A stretch of DNA of 64,000 nt from Viscum album (GCA_963277665.1 OY728166.1:545659219-545723218), one strand, 5' to 3'. Positions 27,420-40,858 are shown, numbered from the stretch's first letter. Translations and numbers: made by a program. The notes: generated by a model from the sequence alone, not told the origin.

Positions 27420-28394
27420 CCTATTGGATGGAATGAAAACAATATCAATACACATAATCAATGTTGGGATTTTCCTCTTACACAAGATAATTATTATGGA
27501 GCAGGTGATTTAATTGGTGTTGATCAGCTTATCAACATATTGGGATAACTCAATCAGGTTATAAATAATAACCTTACCCATAGGTGGCACCCTAATCCTC
27601 TACAAAAATGATCAATGTTAGACCACTTAGTGACGAAATAACCAACAACATTCAATGGGAGTACAAATCCATTAGTATATGAGCAATGGATAAGTATCGA
27701 ACATGTAAAAGAGGGAGTTTGAAGAGATTTTTTTAGAAAAATACATTCCTCCTGACCATCAAGTGGATATGGAAAGAAAATTTTGGAGTCTGAGGTAAAT
27801 GGAGGATGAGAATGTTTCAAAGTATGAGGTAGAAATTACAAGGATAAAAAGGCATGTAAATGATTATATACATAACCCAAGTAGTAAGATTTCTCGATTT
27901 TTTGATGGGTTAAAACCATTTATTCACCAATCATTTGTCTCAAAATCCTTCTCATTGTACAATGATATAGTCTCATACTCTATCAAGACAGAAAAATTAT
28001 TCTCTATGTCATAAAAATTTAAATCAAAAATAGATAATAAGAGAACTATTAAACACTCTAGAAATGGTAATAAGAGGAAGAAGAAAAATTCTGAATATCC
28101 ATCCTTTGGTAAATGTGGGAAGAAATACCATTTTACTTTCCTGAATGGAATATTAGTTTTTTACATGTGTGGGAAAAGGCCACAAGGCTCTTGATTTAAA
28201 GGGGATGAAAGTGACTGTCAATGTTTAATGCTACAATTGTTGTGAAAATGGGAATTATGCCAATGAATGTCTTATGATCCAAGAGAACATACCTCAGAAA
28301 AGGACAAGGGATAAATTCTTGGCTGATGTGATCACTACTACTGAGTTTGAAGCTCCAAAATACGTGGTGGGGGGTAGTTTAATGGTTTACTGAT
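27420..28394 (+). pseudogene. Element B gag remnant
   Basis: Capsid-like and nucleocapsid-like protein of a gypsy element. At 27640-27690 a frame reads PTTFNGSTNPLVYEQWIS, equivalent to PPSFRGSTDPLVAEQWIS of element C. The frame at 27799-28014 (starting MEDENVSKYEVEITRIKRHV and containing RFFDGLKPFIHQS) matches the gag segment of C with RYFSGLKPSLRRA. At 28229-28273 it encodes CYNCCENGNYANEC, a zinc knuckle whose histidine is replaced by asparagine. A first, poorer knuckle lies near 28110-28190. Stops separate these pieces. Confidence 0.75.
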
Positions 28395-28900
28395 GTTTAG
28401 ACAATACTTTATTTGATTCAGGATCATCTCATTATTTCATATCTTCCCTGTTTGTTATGAAAATGAGATATTTTTTATTTGAATTAACATGGGTGTTGTC
28501 ATTCAAAGCACCAAAGGGAAGTATCACCATAATAAAGTTTTGTGAATCACTTCTTATTATTGTATATAAATGTTCGTTATCTAATGATATCATTATCATA
28601 CCGATCATTTAATTTGATATTATTATCGGAATGTATAGGATTTCAGTCAATAATTCAATAATTTATATTTTGAATAAGGAGGTTACAATTTTTGATGATG
28701 ATAAAGAGTAAATTATCTTTGGAAATTAAACATCACCAGATGATTTTATCCAGATCCACCCCATGTACCTCTACCAAATTCAATTTTGGGGATGAAAAGA
28801 ATGAAATAACTATGGGTGAGGGAAAGAATGATCGACTAGAGGATTTACCTATTGTTCTAGGATATGTTGATGTGTTTCCATATTATTTACCTAGACATCC
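28395..28900 (+). pseudogene. Element B aspartic protease remnant
   Basis: At 28403-28444 the frame reads TLFDSGSSHYFIS, the retropepsin active-site segment with an intact D-S-G (GAT TCA GGA at 28415-28423). The stretch that follows, up to about 28680, corresponds to the rest of the protease and the spacer before RT. The open frame at 28692-28910 ends ...VDVFPYYLPRHPPE followed by a TGA where intact relatives have arginine (PPEREIEF), so a CGA to TGA change probably made this stop. In the living element the protease would have processed the polyprotein. Confidence 0.7.
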
Positions 28901-28907
28901 TCCAGAA

Positions 28908-29530
28908 TGAGAAATTGAATTTTCCATTGATTTAATTCATGGTTTAAGGGCCATATTGAAGTCCCCTTATAGAATGGACAATAGGGAATTAGTGGAAATT
29001 AAGAGTAAACTAGTGGATTTGAGTGATAAGGGATGTATTCTCCATACTATTTCTCAATGGGGAGCCCCAATCCTTTTTGTTAAGAATAAATATGGATCTA
29101 TGATATTTTGCATTGACTACAGGGAGATCAATTCTATAACAGCAAATAACAAGTATCCTCTACCTCAAATTGATGATTTATTTCTTAAACATCATGGATC
29201 TTGATATTTTCCAAATATTGAACTTTGATCTGGATATAATCAGTTGTGCGTGAAGAAGGTAGAAAATCTAAAGGCAATATTTCAAACCAGGTACGAGCAT
29301 TGTGAGTTTACAGTAATGCCTTTTGAATTGACTAATGCACCCTTTGACTTCATGGATCTAGTAAATGGTGTTGTCAAGGAATATCTTGATGCATTTTTAG
29401 TGGTATTTATTGGTGATATCTTGGTTTTCACCAAAATATACGATGATCATGAAAATCAATTGTTCATTATTCTAAAGACTCTCAGAAGAAATAAATTATA
29501 TGGGAATTTTAGCATGTGTGAATTCTAGCT
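28908..29530 (+). pseudogene. Element B reverse transcriptase remnant
   Basis: Frames at 28956-29204 and 29244-29528 carry the gypsy RT order: [36 protein letters not shown], then TRYEHCEFTVMPFELTNAP and VVFIGDILVF. The FxDD catalytic box is changed: FIGD at 29406-29417 has glycine in place of the first aspartate. A stop at 29204-29206 and others break the frame. These features place it in the RVT_1 family of Ty3/gypsy. The enzyme would be dead even without the stops. Confidence 0.85.
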
Positions 29531-30300
29531 TCAAGATATTTCTTTTTTGGGCCATGTTGTTTCTAAGGATGGAATCTCTGTTGATCCTTCAAATAAGAAG
29601 ACAATCCAATAATTTCCATCACAGACGAGTATAAATGAGGTACACAGTTTTATTGGTTTTATAGGTAATTATCAACATTTCCTCAAGAATTTTTCCCAGT
29701 TGGCAAACCCATTAACCAAGCTAAAACTTAAAGGGGTTAAATTTGTTTGGACAAAAGAGTGTAAAGAATGTTTAGAAGAACTATAGATATGATTATTCAA
29801 TGATCTTAACATGACTCTACCATTAACAAATTATGGGTTTTTTATTTATAGTGATGCTTCAATGAAAGGACTTGGTCGTGTCCCTATAAAGAATGATAGA
29901 GTTATTGCCTATGTATCAGGGTAGCTAAAAATTCATGAGAAAAACTATCCTAATAATGATCTTGAGATAATAGCTGTAATATTTTCCTTAAAAATATGGA
30001 GACACTATCTCTATGGTGAAAAGAGTGAGATTTATACTGATAACTAGATATGGAAGTATATTTTCTCACCGAAATAACTTTTCATGAGGGAAAGATGGTG
30101 TCTTGAACTACTCAAGGATTATGATTTCACTATACACTACCACCCGGGGAAGGAAAATAAGGTGGTAGATTCTATGAGTAGAAAGGATCATGGAGTTTTG
30201 AACAAGATGAGAGTTGAAAGGGATTATATTTTCTTGGATCTAGTAATGATGGATATGGGAATAACCATAGATAGAGAAGCATTAATACATTTTTAAATGG
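29531..30300 (+). pseudogene. Element B RNase H and linker remnant
   Basis: After the RT, the plus-strand frames read FLGHVVSKDGISVDP, then GFIGNYQHFLKNFS, then the RNase H core [25 protein letters not shown] and EIYTDN. The acidic residues of YSDAS, the DLE segment and YTDN are retained. Stops occur at several tryptophan or glutamine positions. The frame at 30084-30296 gives the linker LLKDYDFTIHYHPGKENKVV and SMSRKDHG that leads to integrase. Confidence 0.8.
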
Positions 30301-31530
30301 TTGTCAAACCATCTTTAAGAGAAAGGATAAAGAGTTCTTAGAATGTTTATGAGGAGTTTCAAAAGAATATTAAAGATTTGAATGATGGGAGATTGAGTGA
30401 CTTCATATATGAAGATGAAATTTTAAAATTTGGGAATAGTCATTGTCTTCCTAACATAACTGATCTAAATATGGAATTTATGGTTGATGCTCATAGCTCT
30501 TATTTCTTTATACACCCAAGGAGAACTAAGATGTATAGATATTTGAAGGAATGGTTTTGGTGGGACAACATGAATATGGAGACTTCTAATTTTGTGTCAA
30601 GATGTATGGTTTTTCAAAAAGTGAATGTTGGAAGAAAAAATACTAGAGGATTCATGAAACCACTTCCCATACCTAAGTGTAAATGAGAAGATATTATGAT
30701 AGACATTTTCATGGGACTAGTAATGACTCCTATAAGGAATAATGCAACATGGGTCTTGGTTGAACATATTACCAGGTTATCACATTTTCTAGCTATAAGT
30801 GAAGATGTACCACTTGAACATATGGCATGACTATATATTAATAAAGTTGTAAGACTCTATGGTGTACCCCTATCGATTGTTTCTGATCGTGATTCCCTTT
30901 TTACATCAATATTCTAGAAATGTCTTCAAAAGGCCCTAGATAATGAACTTCATTTGAGAACTGCCTACCACCATGAAACTGATGGAAAATCAGAATTGAA
31001 TATTCAAACATTCGATGACAAGATGAGATCTTATTCACATGACCTTTAAGGTATGTGGGATTAATATTTACCTCTAGTAGAATTTTATTATTACAATATC
31101 CTTCCTTCAAGTATTCATATGGAACCATATGAAGCATTATATAGAAATTGATGTCGCTCACCAACTTATTGAGATGATGTTGGTGAAAGAAAAGTCATAA
31201 GCCCAAAATTTTTTGAAGAAACAATGGGAAAGGAGAATGTTATCCAAACTCACATCAATGCATCCCAAATTTGGAAAAAAAGAAATGTCTATAACCGAAG
31301 GAAGGATTTGGAATTTCAAGTAAGAGAACATGTTTTCATGAAGTTATCTCCATGGAAGGGTGATATACATTTCAGTAAAAATGGTAAATTGAGTCTCACA
31401 TACATCAGACCTTTCAAAATTCTAGAACTAATTGGAGTTGTATCTTATCATTTGGCAATGCATCCAAGGCTATCCAAAGTTTATGATATGTTCTACGTAT
31501 CATTTTTTAGAAAATACATGTCTGACTGAA
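30301..31530 (+). pseudogene. Element B integrase remnant
   Basis: The frame at 30378-30686 contains the N-terminal zinc domain: DAHSSYFFIHPRRTKMYRYL followed by SRCMVFQK, with the second cysteine of the CxxC pair lost. The core follows: MIDIFMGLV (first catalytic Asp), LYGVPLSIVSDRDSLFTS (second Asp) and TDGKSELNIQ (Glu). The full D, D, E set can therefore still be read, though stops separate the pieces. The frame at 31224-31529 is the C-terminal domain, with SPWKGDIHF and LSKVYDMFYVSFFRKY, as expected for gypsy integrase. Confidence 0.85.
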
Positions 31531-31742
31531 CAAATGTAATCACTTATGTGGAAATTTAACTGGAACCTGATCCGTCTTATTGTGAAGAGCATGTCAAAAT
31601 TCTTGATACAAGAGAACCAGTGCTGAGAAACTAGACAACTCTTTTGGTAAATGTTCTATGTAGAAACCATAAGATGGAAGATATAACATGGGAACCTAAG
31701 GAATATTTGATGAAGAACCACCTGAATATTTTTATGCAGTAA
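31531..31742 (+). pseudogene. Element B chromodomain-like tail
   Basis: The polyprotein end reads KILDTREPVLRN, stop, TTLLVNVLCRNHKMEDITWEP. This matches the tail KILDRREQVLRNKT-LVKVLWRNH-EEATWE of Tekay/Del-type chromoviruses, which is thought to guide integration into heterochromatin. The tryptophan of TWE is kept here, whereas the LWRNH tryptophan is cysteine. The frame runs to a stop at 31740. Confidence 0.7.
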
Positions 31743-31775
31743 TATTTTAGAAATTTTGAGTAAGAAATTATTTAA

Positions 31776-31787
31776 TGAAGGGTATAA
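31776..31787 (+). other. Element B polypurine tract
   Basis: TGAAGGGTATAA directly precedes the right LTR start TGTAACACCCC. It is the counterpart of the GGGGGTAGAA tract in element C. Confidence 0.6.
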
Positions 31788-34700
31788 TGTAACACCCCAA
31801 TGATTCCACTGTATGTTTCGCTTTGAATAGTGAAGTAGCTTGCATTGTACGTAACATGGTGTTTAAACACACCATGACAAATGAAACTAGTCGTTTTGAA
31901 TAGTAATACCCACTTATGGAAATTTTTCAAATTTTAATTTTCAAAATGGACTTCATTTTTGGATTCTTAATATCAAAATTAGCTTAGGGAAATTTTTTTG
32001 TATTTTTCTGAGAACATTCAATTTTTGATGAATAGTGAAAAACACTGCGTTATTGTTAAAACACGAATTTCAATTTAAATAATTTTTAAATTTATTATAA
32101 TTTATTTTAGGTCACATAAGATGCATAATAACTATATATGTTAAATGTAATTCATTAGAGTCATTTTATAATAAGTATAGATATTTAAAATTTTAATAAA
32201 CGTTTTACCATCTTTTACCCATATTCTAGAGCATTTACAAATTTCTAACAAAAAATAATTTTACAGCTTCTTTGAGTTGAATTTCAAGAATTAGAGAAAT
32301 GCAACTGACATTAGTATGTAAAGTGTGGTTCAATAACATGAAAATAATATTTTTTGAATAGTAGCTATTTTACTTTTATTTACCACATTTAAAAGTTAAT
32401 ATGGTAATAAAGGGTGAAAATGATATTATAATTACCCTAACACATGTTATAATTCTATTGGATAAATTTAATTCGACTAGAAACAACCTTATGAATAAAA
32501 TATGATCCTTTTGGTCCACTAGGATTAGATTAAAACGTTTATTATTTTTTATTTATAGAATACTTCAAAGTGTTAAATTCAATGTTTAATAACTAAACCA
32601 TTTTTAAAATTGGGTTACACAAAATATAAATTCAACTATAAATATTAATTAAAGAGATAAAAATATTTCCAACATAATGGTATTTTATTTATAATTTTCA
32701 GATAATATATAATGTAATAAATTAATGGCACAATGATGATTCCCTAATTACATTATTAATGAAATATAAAACTAATTGACATTATAAATATCCCAATAAA
32801 TGTAAATTGATACTTCTGATGAAATACCTTAATTTTTAACTTTAATAAAATATGATAGGGTTGGTTAAATTTTTTTATCAATGTAATCATGTTATTATGA
32901 TTTTCACAAAAACTAAATACTAAATATTGTCAAAATTGACATAATTTAGATTTCAAAACAAATACTATATTATTAATTGATTTAATATTCTATAAAATCA
33001 AATTTTCGGACAAAGGTATTTGATAAGGTTATATATATAAATAATTAACCACTTGGGGTTATCATGGATTTTTATTGTATGTTTATTAAACATATAATAT
33101 AAAAATACAAAGAGACATGTTAAATGTCAAACTATTTAACTAAGAGTTAAATCTAAAAGATAACGTTAATATGGTGACCTAAACCTATCTAAAACCTATT
33201 GGATGAGAGTTTTTAGACCAATACACACCTTATAATCTAAATAATATTATTGGGATCCATTAATACCCAAAAATGTTATTATTATAATATAATATTTCAA
33301 TCATTTCCTAAAGTAACCCTTACCTCTCTTATAATAGGGGACTTCTATTTATATTAATTTAACACATCCAAATCCATTTTTCTCAGCCAACCCCTGAAAA
33401 ATATCCTCCCAACATCTCTGACATCATCATTGAGTCCTTACATTGATCATAAATCAAACCTATGGAACCGTTTTGATCAACTCAAAAGGAAACACCTGAA
33501 GAAGAGGTAATAATTTTACCACCTCTCTTTCATTTTTTTCTTCCTTCCACTTCCTCTTTCATTTTTGTTTCCATAACGAAATAATAAATACAGTACCTTC
33601 TTCATACTATGATTTTATTATAAATATAGGAAAACCATATTCATTATTCTACCCATCATACAAATGAAAAAGTCACCATATGTGAGTACGTACGTATTAC
33701 CATCTCCACATCGTGGTGTTGTTTGTTATTCAAACACTTCATCATTTGGATGGGTATAATAATGAGAATAAATGATTTAAATAATAAATATAACATGTTC
33801 ATTATTATTTATAAATGATATATTGTCCAATTACATACGATTTCACCATCAATATAATGATATTTTCACTCATTCGTACGTACAGATTATCATCTTCACG
33901 AAAGCGATGAGATTCATTCCCCATCATAATCAATCAAGAAGAATTTAGATGATTAAAAAAAATTATGGACATAATATCATTATATATATTAATCAAATAC
34001 GTCCTATCCATAAAAACATGGATTATGTAACAAAACATATAAATGAAAATGAATTTGTTTACAACTGAAACGATTACACTACTAAAATATTATTAACAAT
34101 GAAATATTATAAGATCATATATGATATAATATTTATTTATATTATTCTGGTATAATATAATAAAAATGTTTTAACAATTTTAATGAGGTTAACATACCAT
34201 TGGCTAAGGAAAATTAAAAGGTCAGTGTTAATTCTACAATCTCTTTACTTATTAGGGGTTGTTAATACGTAAGTATCTACTGGGACCATTATATCATCCA
34301 CATCTGTTATTTCATAAAAATGTAATTCATAACATTATAAAAATTTACTATACTATATTAAAAATTCATTTATACCCTTATATGACCATATATGTTTTGA
34401 ACGAAATCTTTCCTGCGTTATCCAAACAAGGTACTTTATTACCTTTTTGAAAAAATTAATGTAAGAATGTCTTATTTTTAACTTATATGGTGGGTGCAGC
34501 TATTTTCTGCCATTATAATATCGTTGAAGCTTCCCTTACAATATTATAAGAATCTATCCAAAAAAAATTCTTTTATAATTATATAACTTTTAAATTATTT
34601 CAAAATTGAATGAGATATTTCTCAATAAAAGTTTTGTTTTCGTCTATATCAACATCCATTGATGGATTTTAAGCTTGTATGAAGTTGATTTATTATGATA

Positions 34701-35504
34701 CAAATCTTCAATATTGTATTGAAGGATTTCTGATATGTTTGACTGTGGATGTGTTATTTTTACACCATTCATGGTTTATGGATATGGTATTGACATTTCG
34801 TATGCGAGTTTTAATACGAATGTTTATGTTATGTTTAAAACTTTTCGTATATGGAATTCATTGGACATAGTACGTGACGGGTGGAGCCTACTATAGCTCC
34901 TTGATGCATCAGTAGGTCTCATGAGGCAAAATAATGTCTTTTCACAAGGCCTGGAAAAAATATTATTTGTAGTCTTTGCACAAGGCCTTGACTATGTGGT
35001 TATGAAGTCTAGAACTATGCATTCCATCATTATGAAATCAGCTATTGATATTTCATATGATTATACAATAATGAAATATCCATGAGAATAAGTAAATGGC
35101 ATTATTTGATTTTTTTTGGATATATTATGTAGAAGTTATTGCTTAAAAGGATTGTGTTTTATTCTTATACATTTCCTTAATTTTTTCTGATTATTTATCA
35201 TTGTTTCCGCTATATTATTATCCTAATTGAGAATCTGATCTCAACCCTTTCAATGTTTTATTTTTCCCATGATGTGAAGAAATATTTTATGGTTGGCCTG
35301 TAGGGATAGGCTAAGGATATAAGTGTGTTCAAAGGGAACACAATGTTGTTTTATTTATTTAATGGGGTAATGTAAATTTTATTTATGTATCCAGTAATTC
35401 CAAGTCTACTAAAATGATTGGTTGTTCGGGACATTATTCCATGTATCATGGCTATGTTATTTCATAATTCACCAATTCTGTGTAACATGGGTCCGGACAT
35501 TAAA
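31788..35504 (+). repeat. Element B 3' LTR
   Basis: It starts TGTAACACCCCAATG and ends near GGTCCGGACATTAAA, 3.72 kb. It is collinear with the two halves of the left LTR and shows the LINE-free site at 33491-33507. The LTR-start inverted repeat is changed here to TTGCATTGTACGTAA (31840-31854), consistent with loss of CG dinucleotides. The TATA box at 33329-33340 is TTATAATAGGGG. The paired CG-rich motifs are at 33678-33722 and 33871-33911. Confidence 0.88.
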
Positions 35505-35509
35505 TATAC

Positions 35510-38500
35510 CAATCCAATTTTTTTTATGTTAAATAATATTTTTATATTCATTATTATTTTATAAATATTAATACTTAATTTTACAATTCTATTTAGATCC
35601 CTCATCTCACTTGTTTCACCGAATCTAATACAAATATCATTAGATTCATTTATATTTTCTTCTTAAATAATATTTTACAAATTCTACATATTGACTCGTT
35701 TATAAATTTCAATATTTTTATCATATATATTAAAATTGATTTTATGTTCATAAATATTTACCTCATAAATGTGCACATTCATTTATTGAATAAACATCGC
35801 ATTATTGTACTTCACATCGATTATATTAAACTGTGCCACTAAATAAATATCTTAAGAATATTCATTTTTCATTTCCGTATATCATTACATACTAAATTTA
35901 TATTCATAAATTTTATAAGGAATATATATTTGAAAACTATAATTTAGTAATATTTGGGTTTCATTTTATAGAAAATTTCAAGTTAATTCATGATTGTTTT
36001 AGGACTTATTTTATTATTGATGTGTAAAAATTCACTCATAGTACAAATCTAGAAATATTTTGAGAGTATATACTTCTCTACCTTTGTTATTCATACAAAA
36101 TATATGATTATATTTTTACACTATAAAATACACTCTCCAAAAGAGTATAAAGATTATTGAATTGGCGTTTTACATTATGATTTCCAATATAGTATTATAA
36201 TGATGTTTGGGTAAAATCCACGCAATTTTGTGTTCTGATCCTCTTAAAAAAACTGATATCACATACTCAAAAAAAGTATTTAAATAATTTGAACTACCTA
36301 ATTGTGTTTGATTTTTTTCATAAACTTGACATAATACCTTATTTTTAAATAATAAGAAAAAGATGATGAATGAAATATCATATTTTTCAAATTGACTTCA
36401 CAATTCCCCACATAGATCATAATGTTTCACATCATTTTCTATATTAGAGTGAATATATGAATATATTATGGATTCTATTAAATATATTATCTTATTGACA
36501 TGTTTTAAAAAAATCCAATTTTCTCCACATTTAATGAAGGTATCTCACCATATCTCCATTCCTGAGTTTTCTATATATTCATTTTCGATGATGATCATAT
36601 ATATTATTCCAAATAATGTTCTCATATTTAGGAAAGAAAATAGATGAATCCCTATTATTTAAAATCAAGAACATATTATCAATGACTCGTTATACCTTAT
36701 GGATATCTTTTCCATCCTTAATGAACTTTATGAGAAATGAATTTCTTTTGAGAATAATATCATTTAAAAAGTCACCTATTTAGATGAAATGAATAAAATT
36801 ATTTTAACCAATCCACCAACATAAAACACTTAGATTATATTTCTTCTACTTCTATGTTATTTGTACCAAGTGTAATGATCAATGGGGAACTCACCGCCAA
36901 AAAATAATCCCCTCCCCCATCATCAACATAAATTCAATTCAAAATCATAGTGTCTATTTTCATGTTATATGAGTAAATTATATCAGCATCATATGTATTA
37001 AAAAAAATTATTTATTTGTTATTCAGCTAAATAAGAAGTTATCACTCAATTAATCAACTTTTCAATAAAATAAAAACTCTTAAATTATGAATAGTTTATA
37101 TACGAAGTGTTCTAATGAAAATATTGATATAATTACATTGTTATCCATACATTTCAAAAAATAATTCCAAAGAGTCATTTTTATGTTGATAGACATATTT
37201 ATAATTTTGGTCACAACTTTTTTATTCTAAACATTATTCTATTTTTCTCAAATTAAATACACCACAATTTTTGTTTTGTTTTCCACTAGGAAAAATACAT
37301 TGAATAAATAAATAATTCCCACATATTATAAAAACAATTTATATGTAGTCTTATATAAAAATGGGATGTGTGAGTTGAAAAATATTATTTCATTCATGTT
37401 GAAAAAAATGAGATGTTATTATGGATTTTTTGAAAATATCTATTAATTAATTGAGTATATTATCAATTTAAATGTAAATAGATAAGGGTTATATGATTAA
37501 TGGAGGTTCATGAATAACGTTTATGGTGTCCTCTTTCATGGAAGAATTCTTAATCATTAATCTTGATGAAGGGGTTATTGTTACTTCCTAGAATTGAAAT
37601 ATACATATATCATAATTAATTTAAAAGCTTTGAAATTCATATATGAATTTTTTGGAATTATTATGAAATATTGATCTCATATAAAAGGAATAAATTATAA
37701 GAAATTATGATAGCATATGAAAGGATAACCTCATAAATTAATGATCTCACATGAATGAGACAAAATAATGTAGGAAAAATTGGTTCATTGATGGTTTATA
37801 TAAATGGAAAAATTTATACTAATGTTCTACTAATATGTAAAACATTTGTTTCTTAATGGTATATTATAAAAAATATATTTTATATATTAATGGGTATAAA
37901 AGTATGAAACATTAATTTGTTTTTTTAAATGATAACTAGATAGTTTGTGGCTTGTTAACACTCATCCAATGTTCTTAATGTATTTAATAAATTTATAAAA
38001 GTTATAATATAGATATATCATCACTATAACACTTAATGATATATATATATAAATACATAATGTATAAAGATAGTATTATATTAATAAAAATCATGAATGT
38101 TGATGAAAATGTGTAATATTTAAATATATATGTCTAATTGGAAGAATATTATTATTTTACATGGATTCGTTAGACTAAATTGTTACTAAAATTAGTGACA
38201 CCATTCCAAAAACACTAAACTGTGTAATGATTTTAAAAATGTAAAATAATCAATGAGATTTATTTATATAGATTGGTTTTTTCTTAATGTGTAACTATTA
38301 CACCCATATTTTATGATTAAATTGGATTCGATGTACATCACTCATTGATATTTTAATTGATACTATTTTTTTGTTTTTATTTCTCCTAAATCTATGGTGG
38401 TCTAGTCTCATTTAGAGGAGGACATATTTGTTTTGGGGGAAATTCAACTAAATTTCATGGATGTTTGTAATTGTGAGTTAATGATGTCTAGGTATGATAA

Positions 38501-38835
38501 TGTTTAATTGGATTATGATGGTTTCCCATTCGATTAGATGGCTACAGAAGTGATTCTGGATCTTCTGTGGATTTTTTGATAAAAAATGAATGCATGACAT
38601 TTTAACATTGTATATAGGTATTTCATGATGTGTAAATATCAACTTTTTGATAATATTAATGGAATAAAGGTCATGAACTAGTTCATGAAATGATACCTTT
38701 ACACACATTGAACCTAAATTACATGATTTGTGAATTTTGGGCAGGATTAATACGAACAAGACACCGAATTTTTTTCCATAAAAATTTTTTTTTAATAAAA
38801 CACCAATTAATACATTTTCCCACCAGGTACATATC
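35510..38835. other. AT-rich DNA between elements B and C, no recognisable gene
   Basis: About 3.3 kb. If element B landed in the copia remnant, the copia integrase and gag side should continue here on the minus strand, but I see no readable copia motif. The segment 38390-38760 is slightly less AT-rich and contains a 93-codon minus-strand frame (38478-38759) without a known domain. Confidence 0.45.
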
Positions 38836-40450
38836 GAGATTATAACAACCCATACTGTACATATGTTGTTAGTACTTTAAAATTTAAGTACACTTATTAC
38901 AACATATAAAAAAACCATGAATGGACCGTATAGGTATAGTGTCTTTAGAAACTGGGAAACATAAAAAAACTGGTTCATAAAGCATCTACATTGTCTCCCA
39001 TTTATTTCATCATATCCATAGTCCCTTTTGGCATATCTTACATAATAACCTTCTTCCTGGCCTGGGGAAATAAAACATTCAAAAGGGTGAGCTCAAGTGA
39101 TCAGTAAGGGTAAACTAAAGAAATATCAATCACATCATATTCATAAGAACATAACATTTTGGAAATCTTAACCTGCAAAAGAGATCATAATTTCATAACA
39201 TGGGATAAATCATGGCAGTGAAATGTAATCATAATAATAATAACTTAAAACATGAAGCTTTGTGGAATACACACATAATCATATAGAATAATTTCTTATT
39301 AGTCAAGACTCATTTCAAGACTATCTTAATGGACACAGTCCATTTCGGAACCGAGTTCATTCCTCGTTTCAGTCCTGTTTCATTGAACCGGTTTAACCTG
39401 ATGTTCCATCCATGTCTATCTCATGAGATATAAAATCTTTACCCAATGAATTGGAGGGAGATATAGGTCCCACCCATCTAATAATTATACCATTCTTATG
39501 TGTGCCCCAAAATCATAAACCATACATCATAGCACAACCCATGTAATAAAAATGGGATTCTTAAACATCGTGACATCGTAAAACAATTCATATAAGATAA
39601 ATGAATTCATAAAAATAATTCCATCACAACATAATCAAATCAATGTAACAATAAGGATAAAAACAGAACCCTATATTATCTCAGATGGAAAATAATTTTG
39701 ATAAAACACTTGAACTCCATTCATGATGAAAATATTCTTTCTACTTCAAAAATACATTTCCTTTCTTAACATGTCATACAATTTTAAACTAAAAGAAGTT
39801 GATTAAAAATAAACTTTAAAACTTTTAAAGGAAGATTCTTGGAAATAATGTTTTAAAAATCCATTCATGTCGTATATGTTAAAAAAACATTCTTCTCGTA
39901 CTTTTGTTGGAAAAGTCAAAAAGTACCTCGTATGAAAAACGACAAAAGATTCCTTTCATATCTTTTACTAAAACCTCACCGAGGGGTAAAATTGGATTTA
40001 AAAAATTATAGGAGGATATAAATAATATTAATTATTGATGAAACATGGATTTGGATGATAAAATACACCCCAGTAAATTCCAAAGTATAAACAATCTCGG
40101 ATAAAAATGAGATTGTGATATTTCCCTTACCTTAGGTCTGATTTGCTTCATTAGTGTCCAAACCTCCTGTATAATGATTTAAATAATGTCATTGACTTAT
40201 TACAGAATCATACTAATTTTTATGATATCATATATGGTCATATTCTTAGCTTATTATTAGTAATATTTCATTTCTACTTGTTATTCGGGTGTTTATTACT
40301 TTTTGTTATTTTGCTTGTTTTGTCGAATAAATTCTTATTCTAATTTTTAGGTTATAGATACCTCATTTATAGAATGGTATTAGTGTAATATATATCATAT
40401 TCATTAATTCAATTTATTTATATAATCATTATGCAATGAAGATCATGTAG

Positions 40451-40512
40451 AACGAGTCGCATCACATCGTGGAGACGATATTCCGTATGTACGCACGAGC
40501 GATGATATCGTT
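40451..40512 (-). promoter_or_regulatory. Paired CG-rich LTR motif, one copy (C left)
   Basis: The plus strand shows CATCGTGGAGACG, then TCCGTATGTACGCACGAGCG. On the minus strand this is CGTGCGTACATACGGA followed by CGTCTCCACG. Its CG density stands out against the AT-rich LTR. Confidence 0.55.
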
Positions 40513-40647
40513 CCCATGATCGTGAAATTGTAATGGAGTGTATGTATACTATTTCAGAATAAATATCACATTAAAATAATAATTTATAGTTATTATTTAC
40601 ACCATTATACCCATCCAAGTATGGTGGTGGTGGAAAATAGATTACAC

Positions 40648-40692
40648 CACGGCGTGGAGACGGAATTCTGTACGTACGCACACGCGTTGATT
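40648..40692 (-). promoter_or_regulatory. Paired CG-rich LTR motif, other copy (C left)
   Basis: GGCGTGGAGACGGAATTCTG, then TACGTACGCACACGCG, about 190 bp from its partner. The same pair is in C right at 50051-50090 and 50238-50275. Confidence 0.55.
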
Positions 40693-40842
40693 TCATATTC
40701 CGTAGGATGGATATATGGTGAAATAGGTTTGTTTCATACATATAATAACATATCAGTATATGATTGATACTGATGTTATTTATTCATAATGAAACAACTA
40801 AAGAAGAAGTAGTGGAAGAAGAAATAAAGATGAAAGAATCGA

Positions 40843-40858
40843 TAACGGACATTACCTC
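40843..40858 (-). promoter_or_regulatory. LTR palindrome and possible splice donor (C left)
   Basis: On the minus strand GAGGTAATGTCCGTTATC. In C right (50428-50443) it is the perfect-armed GGTAATGTCCGTTACC. It lies some 170 bp downstream of the TATA box and contains AG|GTAAT. Confidence 0.4.

Larger units (their letters stand above)
21234..35504 (+). mobile_element. Element B: structurally complete but decayed Ty3/gypsy (Tekay/Del-like)
   Basis: It consists of a left LTR (21234-26913), tRNA-Met-like primer site, gag, protease, RT, RNase H, integrase and chromodomain-like tail on the plus strand, a purine tract and a right LTR (31788-35504). The LTR start TGTAACACCCC, the long LTRs and the LVxVLxRNH-EE-TWE tail are typical of the Tekay/Del chromovirus group. 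The flanking 5-mers TATAA (21229-21233) and TATAC (35505-35509) are a 4-of-5 target duplication. A LINE remnant sits in the left LTR; without it the two LTRs are about 3.72 kb each. All coding regions carry stops. The LTRs are more diverged than those of element C, so this insertion is older. Confidence 0.88.
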
